Below, in pieces: positions 27,006 to 35,815 of a DNA stretch of 64,000 nt. The translations under genes and the position numbers were made by a program. Origin of the DNA: Dyella caseinilytica (GTDB taxonomy: Bacteria > Pseudomonadota > Gammaproteobacteria > Xanthomonadales > Rhodanobacteraceae). Numbering within the stretch: the first letter of the stretch is position 1; the number at the start of each line of letters is the position of its first letter. The notes beneath the pieces were generated by a model. It saw only the letters and a list, made by a program, of their open reading frames with translations. It was not told the DNA's origin and made no database searches. Location of the stretch: NCBI RefSeq assembly GCF_016865235.1, contig NZ_CP064030.1, positions 2,418,001 to 2,482,000 of the forward strand, written 5' to 3'.

Positions 27006-28466
27006 GTGTCCGTGTTGCTCGAGGAAAAGGTTGAGGCGCCGGTGGTATCGCAGCCGGTGTATCCCGATTACCGCATCATTTCCTTGATTGTTGGCTGTGC
27101 GATCTTCCTGGAGCAGGTCGACGGCACAGTGCTGGCCACCGCACTCCCCACCATGGCGCGCGATTTCAGCGTCTCCGCACCCGCCATGAGTGTCGCGGTC
27201 ACCAGCTATCTGCTGGCGCTGGCCATACTGATTCCCGTAAGCGGCGCCATCGCCGACCGTTTTGGCGTCAAGCGCGTCTTCAACGGTTCGATTGCCGTCT
27301 TCATCCTCGGCTCGATTCTCTGCTCGCTGACACACAACCTGCCGATGATGGTCGCCGCACGCCTGCTGCAAGGCATCGGTGGCGCGATGATGACGCCGGT
27401 CGGGCGCCTGGTGATTTTGCGTACCGTCGATCGCAAGCACCTGGTGTCGTCGATGTCGTGGACGCTGATGCCCGCGATTCTGGGCACCATGGCAGGACCG
27501 CCGCTGGGCGGCTTTATCGTCGAATACCTCGATTGGCGCTGGATCTTCTACATCAACGTGCCGATCGGCGTGCTCGGCTATTGGCTGGTACGGCGCTATA
27601 TACCTGTCGTATGCAGTATGGCGCGTCCGTCGCGCTTCGACTGGCTGGGCTTTACGCTCTGCAGTGTCGGCCTGGGATGCGTGCTGTTTGGACTGGAGTT
27701 GTTCGGTGAGAACACCAATGTGTTCAACGCCGTGTGCCTGGTCGCCCTCGGCGCCTTTGCACTGCTCGCTTATTTCCTGCATGCGAAACGCCGTGTCGAC
27801 CCCGTGATCGATCTCACGCTGATGCGCATCGATTCATTCCGCCTGTCGGTGATTTCCGGTTCGCTGATGCGCATCACCCAGGGTGCGCAGCCATTCCTGC
27901 TGCCTTTGCTGTTCCAGATCGGCCTCGCCTTCTCAGCCGTGCGCAGCGGCCAACTGATCCTGGCGATTTCGCTTGGGGCACTGCTCTCGCGCAGCTTCAC
28001 CACCCGCTTGCTGCGCTGGTTCGGCTTCCGTCGCGCCATGGTCTACAACGGCGTGCTAGCCAGTCTGGGCTACGCGGTCTGCGCGTTCTTTCGGGCGGAC
28101 TGGCCCTTCTGGTTGATGTTCGGCCTGCTGGTCTGCTGCGGCGCCTTCATGTCGTTCCAGTTCGCGGCTTACAACACGATCGCCTACGAGGCCGTGCCGA
28201 CCGAGCGCATGAGCGCCGCCAACAGTTTCTACTCGACCTTGCAGCAGCTCATGTTGTCAGTCGGCGTGTGCTGCGGTGCGCTGATCCTGAAGCTCACCAT
28301 GGCACTGACCCATAACGTCGAGCCGAGCCGGCTGAACTTCTCGGTCGCCTTCCTGATCGTTACCCTGATTTCACTCAGCTCCACCCGCTGGCACCGCGCC
28401 TTCGCGCACGATGCGGGTCATGAACTGAGCGGGCACCGGCACCGGACGGACGATCACCAGCACTGA
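27006..28466 (+). CDS. DHA2 family MFS multidrug exporter
   Basis: A 486-residue protein with about 14 hydrophobic segments. DHA2 motifs: LEQVDGTVLATALPTMARDF in TM1 (motif D1), ADRFGVKRVF (motif A) and GPPLGGFIVEYLDWRWIFYINVP (motif C plus loop). Proton-driven export of drugs or lipophilic compounds from the inner membrane is likely; the substrate is unknown. The GTG start has AGGAAG five bases upstream. No adaptor partner, and a second DHA2 gene of the same type is at 35816. Confidence 0.9.
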   Translation: MSVLLEEKVEAPVVSQPVYPDYRIISLIVGCAIFLEQVDGTVLATALPTMARDFSVSAPAMSVAVTSYLLALAILIPVSGAIADRFGVKRVFNGSIAVFILGSILCSLTHNLPMMVAARLLQGIGGAMMTPVGRLVILRTVDRKHLVSSMSWTLMPAILGTMAGPPLGGFIVEYLDWRWIFYINVPIGVLGYWLVRRYIPVVCSMARPSRFDWLGFTLCSVGLGCVLFGLELFGENTNVFNAVCLVALGAFALLAYFLHAKRRVDPVIDLTLMRIDSFRLSVISGSLMRITQGAQPFLLPLLFQIGLAFSAVRSGQLILAISLGALLSRSFTTRLLRWFGFRRAMVYNGVLASLGYAVCAFFRADWPFWLMFGLLVCCGAFMSFQFAAYNTIAYEAVPTERMSAANSFYSTLQQLMLSVGVCCGALILKLTMALTHNVEPSRLNFSVAFLIVTLISLSSTRWHRAFAHDAGHELSGHRHRTDDHQH

Positions 28467-28587
28467 ACACGCTCGCTCGGAAGAGAGCGGGCCGGAGCTG
28501 GCGACACACTGTTTCCCTGACGACAGTTCTCTAACGCCACCTGCGGTCTTATGTTGTGCGCCATCCGAACTTCCCGCAGGTGCCCTC

Positions 28588-29289
28588 ATGATCGAACGTC
28601 GTTCTTTCGACAGCCTTGGCGGAGCCGATCACGGCTGGCTCAAGGCCAAACATCATTTCTCGTTTGCCGGCTACAACGACTCCAGGCGCATGGGTTGGGG
28701 CGCTCTGCGCGTCTGGAACGACGACACCATCGCGTCCCAGACCGGCTTTCCGCCACACCCGCATGCGGATATGGAAATCATCACCTATGTGCGCGAAGGC
28801 GCCATTACGCATCGCGACAGCCTGGGCAACGAAGGCCGCACCGAAGCCGGTGACGTGCAAGTGATGAGCGCCGGCAGTGGCATCACACATAGCGAATACA
28901 ATCTGGAACCGGGCAACACGCGTATCTTCCAGATCTGGATCATTCCGGACGAGCGCGGCCGCGCACCTTCGTGGGGTGCCAAGCCGTTCCCCGCAGGAGA
29001 GCGCGCGGGACGTTTCGTCACGTTGGCCAGTGGCTTTAAGGAAGACAACGACGCCCTGCCCCTGCGCACCGATGCGCGCGTGCTCGGAGCTACGCTGAAA
29101 GCCGGAGAAACCACGCGTTACACACTGGGTCATGAGCGTTACGCGTATCTCGTTCCTGCCAAGGGAAGCGTGGAAGTTAACGGCGTGCATCTCGACGCTC
29201 GCGATGGTGCTGCGATCCGCAACGAAACCACACTGGAAGTCAAGGCACTCGAAGATGCGGAGCTGGTGCTCGTAGACTCTGCTCCTTGA
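28588..29289 (+). CDS. pirin family protein (YhaK/YhhW-like bicupin)
   Basis: A 233-residue bicupin. The metal ligands of pirins are all present: His57 and His59 in PPHPHADMEIITYV, His101 and Glu103 in GITHSEYN. Related bacterial proteins show quercetin 2,3-dioxygenase activity or act as redox sensors; the exact role here is unknown. 22 bp upstream of the quinone oxidoreductase gene, so a redox-linked two-gene operon is likely. Confidence 0.92.
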   Translation: MIERRSFDSLGGADHGWLKAKHHFSFAGYNDSRRMGWGALRVWNDDTIASQTGFPPHPHADMEIITYVREGAITHRDSLGNEGRTEAGDVQVMSAGSGITHSEYNLEPGNTRIFQIWIIPDERGRAPSWGAKPFPAGERAGRFVTLASGFKEDNDALPLRTDARVLGATLKAGETTRYTLGHERYAYLVPAKGSVEVNGVHLDARDGAAIRNETTLEVKALEDAELVLVDSAP

Positions 29290-29310
29290 GATTTCAACAA
29301 GGAGCAAGGC

Positions 29311-30318
29311 GTGTCAACCATGCGAGCGATCGAAATCAGTCAGCCAGGCGGCCCGGAAGTGTTGCGCCCGGCCATACGGCCGATACCACAGCCCGGCCCT
29401 GGCGAGGTGTTGATCAAGGTCGCCGCATCGGGCGTCAACCGACCCGATGTATTCCAGCGCAAGGGCGACTATGCACCGCCACCGGGCGCATCCGACATCC
29501 CCGGACTGGAAGTGGCCGGTGAATTGGTGGATGGCGATTTCAGCAGCCAGAACCCGTGGGGACTGCAGCGCGGCGGCCAAGTTTGCGCATTGCTGGCCGG
29601 CGGCGGCTACGCGGAATACGCGGTAGCGCCGCTGGGCCAATGCTTGCCTGTGCCGCACGGACTGAATCTGATCGAGGCTGCGTCGCTACCGGAAAATTAC
29701 TTCACGGTCTGGAGCAACGTATTTGATCGCGGCCACCTTGGGCAACGCGAAGATGGCACGCCGGAAAGCCTGCTGGTCCAGGGCGGCTCCAGCGGCATTG
29801 GCGTCACCGCCATCCAGTTGGCGCATGCATTAGGGCATCCGGTATTTGCGACTGCTGGCAACGACGAGAAATGCCGCGCCTGCGAGGCACTCGGTGCACG
29901 CGCCATCAACTACAAGACAGAAGATTTTGTTGAGCGCGTAAAAGCATGGAGCGACAACCGCGGCGTTGATGTCATCCTCGACATGGTTGCCGGCGATTAC
30001 GTGTCTCGCGAACTCGATGTCCTTGCCGACGATGGACGCTTGGTCATCATTGCGACGCTGGGCGGCAGCGCATCCAGCATCAACGCCCACACCGTGATGC
30101 TGCGCAGACTGCATATCACCGGATCAACGCTGCGCCCGCGTCCAGTCACCTTCAAGACGGCCATCGCCAGCAAGCTCTATCAGCATGTATGGCCGCTATT
30201 TGCCGAACAGCGCCTTCGCCCGGTGATCCATGAAGTATTGCCAGCTCAGGACGCAGCGCGCGCCCACGCACTGATGGAAAGCAGCACACATATCGGCAAG
30301 CTGATGTTGCATTGGTAA
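29311..30318 (+). CDS. NAD(P)H:quinone oxidoreductase, zinc-free MDR family (PIG3-like)
   Basis: A 335-residue medium-chain reductase. It begins MRAIEISQPGGPEVLRP as in quinone reductases; VNRPDVFQRKGDYAPPPGASDIPGLEVAG lacks zinc-ligand Cys; the nucleotide loop is GGSSGIGVTAIQLA and QGGSSGIG plus RAINYKTEDF. One-electron or two-electron quinone reduction with NADPH is the family role. GTG 29311 has AAGGAG six bases upstream, better than the ATG three codons on. Confidence 0.9.
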   Translation: MSTMRAIEISQPGGPEVLRPAIRPIPQPGPGEVLIKVAASGVNRPDVFQRKGDYAPPPGASDIPGLEVAGELVDGDFSSQNPWGLQRGGQVCALLAGGGYAEYAVAPLGQCLPVPHGLNLIEAASLPENYFTVWSNVFDRGHLGQREDGTPESLLVQGGSSGIGVTAIQLAHALGHPVFATAGNDEKCRACEALGARAINYKTEDFVERVKAWSDNRGVDVILDMVAGDYVSRELDVLADDGRLVIIATLGGSASSINAHTVMLRRLHITGSTLRPRPVTFKTAIASKLYQHVWPLFAEQRLRPVIHEVLPAQDAARAHALMESSTHIGKLMLHW

Positions 30319-30359
30319 TCCGAAGCATGGCCATGCGGATTGTGCTGCTTGCGCAGACA

Positions 30360-30614
30360 TCACTTCTTTGTGGATTTTCGGCCCTTTTTATTACCTGCCA
30401 GATAGGTGGCCGCCGATTCCGCAATCCGCTGGACGGAAGGATCGGCCGAGCTTTGACATAGCCGCAGCCAAGCGTCCGCGATCCGCCGCTGTTGCTGAGG
30501 CGACACGAACATGAACTGATTTAGCTGATCCATGAAGACACTGCGCTGGGTTTCACTGAGCGTACTGTACCCAAGCAGCACGGCAGAGACGGCGGCGGCG
30601 TGCGACTCGTCCAT
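30360..30614 (-). CDS. small hypothetical protein
   Basis: An 84-residue helical protein with a basic tail (GNKKGRKSTKK). I recognise no family. GGGA lies a few bases before the ATG, and the frame has the composition of the neighbouring genes rather than of a shadow frame. It stands alone between the quinone reductase and the response regulator genes. Confidence 0.5.
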   Translation of the reverse strand: MDESHAAAVSAVLLGYSTLSETQRSVFMDQLNQFMFVSPQQQRRIADAWLRLCQSSADPSVQRIAESAATYLAGNKKGRKSTKK

Positions 30615-30746
30615 AAGTCCCTTTGTACGTGAAACGCTGATTGAAGATCGGCCTCGACTGCACAGAGGCTACCGCCATGCACAGCATGGTGCTATCGGAC
30701 TAAGCTGATCGAATACAACACTTATCCCGACATAATGTAGGTTTAT

Positions 30747-31442
30747 TCACGCATCACTGTCATCGTGATGAGCATTTTTTTGTGATGTTTGGGATGCCTG
30801 TACGAGGCCATTGGCCTGCGCATACTTGAAAATATCGGCATCGTGTTTCAAGCCCAGCTTCTTCATGGCGGCCATTTTCTGAGCACTGATGGTTTTACTG
30901 CTGCGTCCGGCACGCATACCGATCTCCGATACGGTCAACCCTTCCGCATACATACGCAGCACTTCGGTTTCCCGTTTGCTGAGCTTCACCGCTGGTTCGG
31001 CCTCCCCTACAGCCGGTGATACCAGCTCCGCCAGCTGACCGCTTTTGATCGGCGACACGTATCGGTTGCCAAGGTGTGCCATGCGAATAGCCGTCTCGAC
31101 GTGGCCAAGATCATCCGCCTTGCTGACCAGGCCCAAGGCACCGATGTCCACGATACCCTTCATGACTTCGCTGTTTTCGATACTGGTGAGCACCACCAAC
31201 CGAACATTGGGAAAGCGACGCTTGAGAAAACGCAGCAGAGCGAGCCCGTCGCCATAACGCCCCCCCGGCATCGAAAAATCCGTGACGACCACGTCGCACT
31301 CCGACTTCCCAAGCAACTCGACAAGTTGTGTGGAATCGGTCACCAGACCAATCAGCGTGATGCCCGCTACGTTGGAAAGCAGGTGTCTGAGCCCCGCCAG
31401 CAAGGTGGGGTGGTCATCCGCTACGGCTACCCTAATGGTCAA
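30747..31442 (-). CDS. RcsB-like response regulator (receiver plus LuxR HTH), copy 1
   Basis: A 231-residue regulator. The receiver has the acidic pair D9/D10, phosphorylated D55 in VVVTDFSMPGG, LTS and the Lys of VSKADD; the C-terminal LuxR-type HTH is LSKRETEVLRMYAEGLTVSEIGMRAGRSSKTISAQKMAAMKKLG. The RcsB-type MPGG(R/Q)YGDGL loop is shared with the divergent copy at 31581. No histidine kinase lies nearby, so it is an orphan or is fed by a distant hybrid or phosphorelay kinase. Divergent from copy 2 across 138 bp. Confidence 0.9.
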   Translation of the reverse strand: MTIRVAVADDHPTLLAGLRHLLSNVAGITLIGLVTDSTQLVELLGKSECDVVVTDFSMPGGRYGDGLALLRFLKRRFPNVRLVVLTSIENSEVMKGIVDIGALGLVSKADDLGHVETAIRMAHLGNRYVSPIKSGQLAELVSPAVGEAEPAVKLSKRETEVLRMYAEGLTVSEIGMRAGRSSKTISAQKMAAMKKLGLKHDADIFKYAQANGLVQASQTSQKNAHHDDSDA

Positions 31443-31580
31443 CGCAGGCTCCTTGGATTCATACCCCGTCGTACGGCGCTTAAACTAGCACAGCACATGA
31501 TGTTCGGCCTGACCGGTTGTATTACGATAACTTCACAGGGCAAGACTTTTCTGTCGATTTTACAAGCAGGCACGACCAGG

Positions 31581-32225
31581 ATGGATAACCATATTCGTGT
31601 CGCCTTGGCTGACGATCATCCCGTGATCCGGTTGGGGATCGAGGCCACGCTCGACGATATCTCCACCGTCAGGCGGATTGGCTCCGTCGTTGACTCCACG
31701 CAGTTAATTGCGCTGCTGGACTCCCAGCCATGCGACATGCTCGTCACCGACTACGCCATGCCGGGCGGCCAATACGGCGACGGACTGGAATTGGTGGGGT
31801 TTCTCCGCGAACGTTATCCTGACCTCGGTATCATCATCATCACGAGCATGGACAAGGCAGTACTGATCCGCAGCCTGCTGGCTTGTGGCGTCGATGGCAT
31901 TCTCAGCAAAGGTGACGACATGTCGCATTTGCGCAACGCCATCCAGGCTGTGCATAGCAAGCGCAAGTATTTCTCACCGCGCGTTGCCAAGATGATGAAA
32001 TCCCTGCCCTCCACGAATTCTTCACGCCTTTCGCCGCGCGAGCTGGAAGTGATCAAGCTCTACGTGGGTGGCGTCAGCATCAATGGCATCGCGGAAAAGC
32101 TCGATCGCAGCAAGCAGACGATCAGCACGCAAAAGGTCAACGCCATGCGCAAGCTTGGCATTGAGACGGATGCGGATTTGTTCAAGTATGCGATTGAGCT
32201 GGGGTTGACGCAAAAGCGGGAATGA
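31581..32225 (+). CDS. RcsB-like response regulator (receiver plus LuxR HTH), copy 2
   Basis: A 214-residue paralogue of the divergent regulator: D11/D12, phosphorylated D57 in LVTDYAMPGG, ITS and LSKGDD in the receiver; HTH LSPRELEVIKLYVGGVSINGIAEKLDRSKQTISTQKVNAMRKLG. Both proteins share VDSTQL, the MPGGxYGDGL loop and a C-terminal (H/T)DAD(I/L)FKYA motif, which shows gene duplication. The ATG at 31581 is preceded directly by AGG. Control of each other's promoter from the shared 138-bp gap is likely but not shown. Confidence 0.9.
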   Translation: MDNHIRVALADDHPVIRLGIEATLDDISTVRRIGSVVDSTQLIALLDSQPCDMLVTDYAMPGGQYGDGLELVGFLRERYPDLGIIIITSMDKAVLIRSLLACGVDGILSKGDDMSHLRNAIQAVHSKRKYFSPRVAKMMKSLPSTNSSRLSPRELEVIKLYVGGVSINGIAEKLDRSKQTISTQKVNAMRKLGIETDADLFKYAIELGLTQKRE

Positions 32226-32288
32226 CGGTGAACTTACATGGAATGAATCAGAGCATCGCTAGGGAAGTCGATCACCCGACGGCATCCA

Positions 32289-33254
32289 TCACGCCTGAGA
32301 AAACGGAAACGCCAGCACATCTCCGATCCGATCCGTTCCTGATAGACACATCAGCAGCCGCTCGATGCCAAGCGCCACGCCGGCACAATCGGGCATCTTG
32401 CCCAGCACTGCCAGCAACTGCTCATCGATCGGCATTTCCCGCAAACCGCGCTCGCGCCTGCGCGCGTTGTCTCGCTCAAAGCGAGCTCGCTGTTCTTCGG
32501 CATCATTGAGCTCGTGATAGCCGTTGGCTAGCTCATAAGGCCCCAGATAAAGCTCGAAACGCTCGGCAAGCGGCGGATCGCCGGGGCGGATGCGCGCGAG
32601 TGCGGATTGGCTGGCAGGATAATCGTGGATCACCGTGATGCGGTCGTGCGGAAAATGGGGCTGCAACTTGTGCGTGATCAACAAGTCGAGCCAGTCGTCA
32701 CGGGTAAGCCCTTCCGGATCGATGTGATACTGAGCCAGTGGCGCGCGCAACTCATCGATCGGCGCATGCAATGGATCGAGCCCAAGCTCATCGATGAAGA
32801 ACTGGCGGTAGCCTTCGATCAGAACCTCGGAGCGCCGGCTTACTGTGGCCAGCGCCGACTCGACCAGCGAAATGGTTTCCTCCATCAGCTGCCGGTGCGT
32901 CCAGCCCACGCGATACCACTCAAGCATGGTGAATTCGGGATTGTGTCGCTCCCCTGCTTCGCCATTGCGAAACACGCGTCCGAGTTCGTAGCAATCACCC
33001 ACACCATCGGCGAGCAGGCGCTTCAACGGGTATTCCGGTGATGTGCGTAGCCAGCGCTCGCGTGCACCGGCGTCAATATGTCCGTGGAAAGGAGCACTGA
33101 AGCTTTCGATGTTCGGGTCCGTGTTGCCGGCCGCTGACAGGATCGGTGTTTCCACTTCCAGCACACCACGCTCGGCGAAGAAGGCGCGAATCAGTGCATT
33201 GAGCTGCGCTCGTACGTGGAGACGCTGTCGGAAAGGCGTGACGGTGTTGGCCAT
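32289..33254 (-). CDS. epmA: elongation factor P--(R)-beta-lysine ligase EpmA (PoxA/GenX)
   Basis: A 321-residue class II lysyl-tRNA synthetase paralogue lacking the anticodon domain. Motif 2 region FRNGEAGERHNPEFTMLEWYRVGW and motif 3 GVALGIERLLMCLSG are present. With EpmB it adds (R)-beta-lysine to EF-P, which relieves stalling at polyproline. It begins 6 bp after the ligA stop, so both share a transcript. Confidence 0.96.
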   Translation of the reverse strand: MANTVTPFRQRLHVRAQLNALIRAFFAERGVLEVETPILSAAGNTDPNIESFSAPFHGHIDAGARERWLRTSPEYPLKRLLADGVGDCYELGRVFRNGEAGERHNPEFTMLEWYRVGWTHRQLMEETISLVESALATVSRRSEVLIEGYRQFFIDELGLDPLHAPIDELRAPLAQYHIDPEGLTRDDWLDLLITHKLQPHFPHDRITVIHDYPASQSALARIRPGDPPLAERFELYLGPYELANGYHELNDAEEQRARFERDNARRRERGLREMPIDEQLLAVLGKMPDCAGVALGIERLLMCLSGTDRIGDVLAFPFSQA

Positions 33255-33260
33255 GACGAG

Positions 33261-35648
33261 TCAGATTCCGTGCTGTTTAAACAGATCCAGCAAGCGCGCT
33301 TCGTCCCATACCTCGACGCCCAATTCCTGAGCCTTGTCGAGTTTGGAACCGGCTGCTTCGCCTGCGACCACAAAACTGGTTTTCTTGGATACGCTGCCAG
33401 CCACTTTTGCACCGAGCGCTTCGAGCTTTTCCTTGGCCTCATCCCGCCCCATGCCGGAGAGTGTGCCGGTAAGCACGGCAGTCTGTCCCGCGAGCGGCAG
33501 CGCCGTCACCACATCCGCCTGGGGAGCGGCAGCAAGCAGGCGATGCATGGCGGCTTCCGCTTCCAGCAAGGCGGATCGTCGTTCCGTATCAGCGAAAAAT
33601 TCGTCAAGACTGACCGCCGCATGCTGCGGCAAACCTGCGGTGATCCAGTGCGTGCTGCCACTCGAATACAGTTTGCCCATACTGGAGAAATGTGTCGCCA
33701 GCAGTTCGGCGTTACGTTGCCCGATGCCATTGATGCCGGCGTTTTCCAGCAACACGGCCTGGCTCAGTTTCTGGTGAAGACGCGGTGAAGGCTCCGACTC
33801 ATCGCTCAACGTGATGCCTTCAGCGAGCAGCGCATCGACTACCGCACGGTTACCATCCTGTCGAAAAAACGCGGCGATCGAGCCGGCAACCTCGTCACCG
33901 ATATCCGGCAGCTCGCGCAAGATCGGCGCCGGCATGCTGCGCACCCATTCCAGACGCCCCAACCAGCTGGCCAGCGTCTTGGCCGTACTTTCGCCGATAT
34001 GCACGATGCCCAGCGCATACAGGAAGCGGGACAGCGTGGTCTTCTTGCTGGCTTCAATCGCCTGCAACAGGTTTTCCGCCCACTTGGTGGCGATCTTGCC
34101 GGCCTTCACGGTCTCCGGCACGGTGCCATCGCGCTCGTCGGCGCGCTGTTTCATTTCCAGGAAATCATTGAGCGTGAGTTTGTAGAGATCCGCCGGTGTG
34201 TGCACGTAGCCAAAATCCACCAGGGCATCGACAAAGCGCTCACCGATACCCTCGATATCCAGAGCGCGACGCGAGGCGAAATGGATGAGGGCTTCCTTGC
34301 GCTGTGCTGCGCAGATCAATCCGCCCGAGCAGCGCCACGCCGCCTCACCTTCCTCGCGCACCAACGCCGATCCACAGACCGGACAATGCGTGGGCATTTT
34401 CCAGGCATGTGTTTGGGCTGGGCGATGCTCGGGAATCACGCGCACCACTTCGGGAATCACATCACCCGCGCGGCGCACGATCACCGTGTCGCCCACCCGC
34501 ACATCCAGCCGCGCCACTTGATCTGCGTTATGCAAGGTTGCATTGGTGACCGTCACGCCAGCCACCTGAACGGGTGCAAGCCGGGCTACAGGCGTGGCCG
34601 CGCCGGTGCGGCCGATCTGGATCTCGATAGCCTCGACGGTGGTGCTTTGCTCCTGCGCCGGAAATTTGTGCGCAATCGCCCAGCGCGGCGCACGCGCGAC
34701 AAAGCCCATCTCGCGCTGACCGGCATAGTCGTCCAGCTTGTAGACCACACCATCAATGTCGTACGGCAGTTTGTCGCGCTTGGCGCCGATGCGCCTGAAA
34801 TAAGCGATCAGACCATCGAAACCTGTCGCGACATCCACCTCTCCGGAAACGGGAAACCCCCACTCGCGCAATTTCTGCAAGGTCTTCGAATGTGTGTCCG
34901 GCAGCTCGCCGCCTTCCACTGCACCCACCGCATATGCGTAGAAGCTCAGCTTGCGCTTGGCTGTGATAGCAGGATCAAGCTGCCGCAGCGAACCGGCCGC
35001 GCCATTGCGCGGATTCGCCAGCGGTTTTTCACCGTGCTCCCGTGCGTAAGCGTTGAACGCCTCGAAATCCTTGCGAAGCATGATCACCTCGCCGCGCACT
35101 TCCAACACACGTGGCCAACCTTCGCCACGCAGGCGTAGCGGAATAGCACGGACCGTACGCAGATTGGCGGTCACCTCTTCGCCGGTTTCACCGTCGCCAC
35201 GGGTTGCGCCCTGCACGAACACACCGTTTTCGTAGCGCAAGCTGATCGCCAGGCCATCCAGCTTGGGCTCCACGGAAAACGCCGGTTCGCGGCGTCCCAG
35301 CGTCTGCTCGATGCGGCGCTCGAATTCGGACACATCGCGATAGCGTTCGCGGTCGTTGCCGCCATCCTGCTCGAAGGCGTTGCCCAGTGACAGCATGGGC
35401 AACGCGTGCCGCACTTCGGCAAAGCCGCCCAGCGCCCGCGCGCCAACGCGGCGTGTGGGCGAATCGGGCGTGATCAGCTCTGGGTGATCGGCTTCCAGCG
35501 CTTCAAGCTCGCGCATCAGGGCGTCGTAATCGGCGTCGGGGATCTCTGGATCGTCGAGTACGTGATAACGGTAATTGGCGTGTTCGATCTGTTTGCGCAG
35601 TGTTTCTGCACGCAGGGCCGACGAAGGGGAGGCTGACTGTTTACTCAT
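33261..35648 (-). CDS. ligA: NAD-dependent DNA ligase
   Basis: A 795-residue enzyme. Domain order: Ia and adenylation domain with the AMP-accepting Lys in KLDGLAISLRYENG, OB fold (TGAATPVARLAPVQVAGV), four-Cys zinc finger (CPVCGSALVREEGEAAWRCSG... C), helix-hairpin-helix repeats and a C-terminal BRCT (AGQTAVLTGTLSGMGRDEA). It seals nicks in replication and repair. The start is placed at ATG 35648 (MSKQSASPSS); the frame extends upstream only by chance. It is longer than E. coli LigA by about 120 residues, mainly in the central part. Confidence 0.97.
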   Translation of the reverse strand: MSKQSASPSSALRAETLRKQIEHANYRYHVLDDPEIPDADYDALMRELEALEADHPELITPDSPTRRVGARALGGFAEVRHALPMLSLGNAFEQDGGNDRERYRDVSEFERRIEQTLGRREPAFSVEPKLDGLAISLRYENGVFVQGATRGDGETGEEVTANLRTVRAIPLRLRGEGWPRVLEVRGEVIMLRKDFEAFNAYAREHGEKPLANPRNGAAGSLRQLDPAITAKRKLSFYAYAVGAVEGGELPDTHSKTLQKLREWGFPVSGEVDVATGFDGLIAYFRRIGAKRDKLPYDIDGVVYKLDDYAGQREMGFVARAPRWAIAHKFPAQEQSTTVEAIEIQIGRTGAATPVARLAPVQVAGVTVTNATLHNADQVARLDVRVGDTVIVRRAGDVIPEVVRVIPEHRPAQTHAWKMPTHCPVCGSALVREEGEAAWRCSGGLICAAQRKEALIHFASRRALDIEGIGERFVDALVDFGYVHTPADLYKLTLNDFLEMKQRADERDGTVPETVKAGKIATKWAENLLQAIEASKKTTLSRFLYALGIVHIGESTAKTLASWLGRLEWVRSMPAPILRELPDIGDEVAGSIAAFFRQDGNRAVVDALLAEGITLSDESEPSPRLHQKLSQAVLLENAGINGIGQRNAELLATHFSSMGKLYSSGSTHWITAGLPQHAAVSLDEFFADTERRSALLEAEAAMHRLLAAAPQADVVTALPLAGQTAVLTGTLSGMGRDEAKEKLEALGAKVAGSVSKKTSFVVAGEAAGSKLDKAQELGVEVWDEARLLDLFKQHGI

Positions 35649-35815
35649 GCCGGAAGTGTAACGATTCACGGGTGACGGATAATGGGGCAGATGGCACCGG
35701 AGCCTGCGCGGAAGGGTTTCACGCGTGACGACCGTCGCCACCCTGCATGAAATCCCGCTAACTGCGGCACCGCTCATACCCGGCAAATAGCTGCCATAGC
35801 AGGTATCATAACGTC

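Noticed and set aside
30317..30341. AATCCG...CGGATT hairpin after the quinone reductase
   Set aside because: Short, without U-tract; too weak to call a terminator.
33999..35138. 379-residue plus-strand frame in ligA
   Set aside because: Shadow of the DNA ligase gene.
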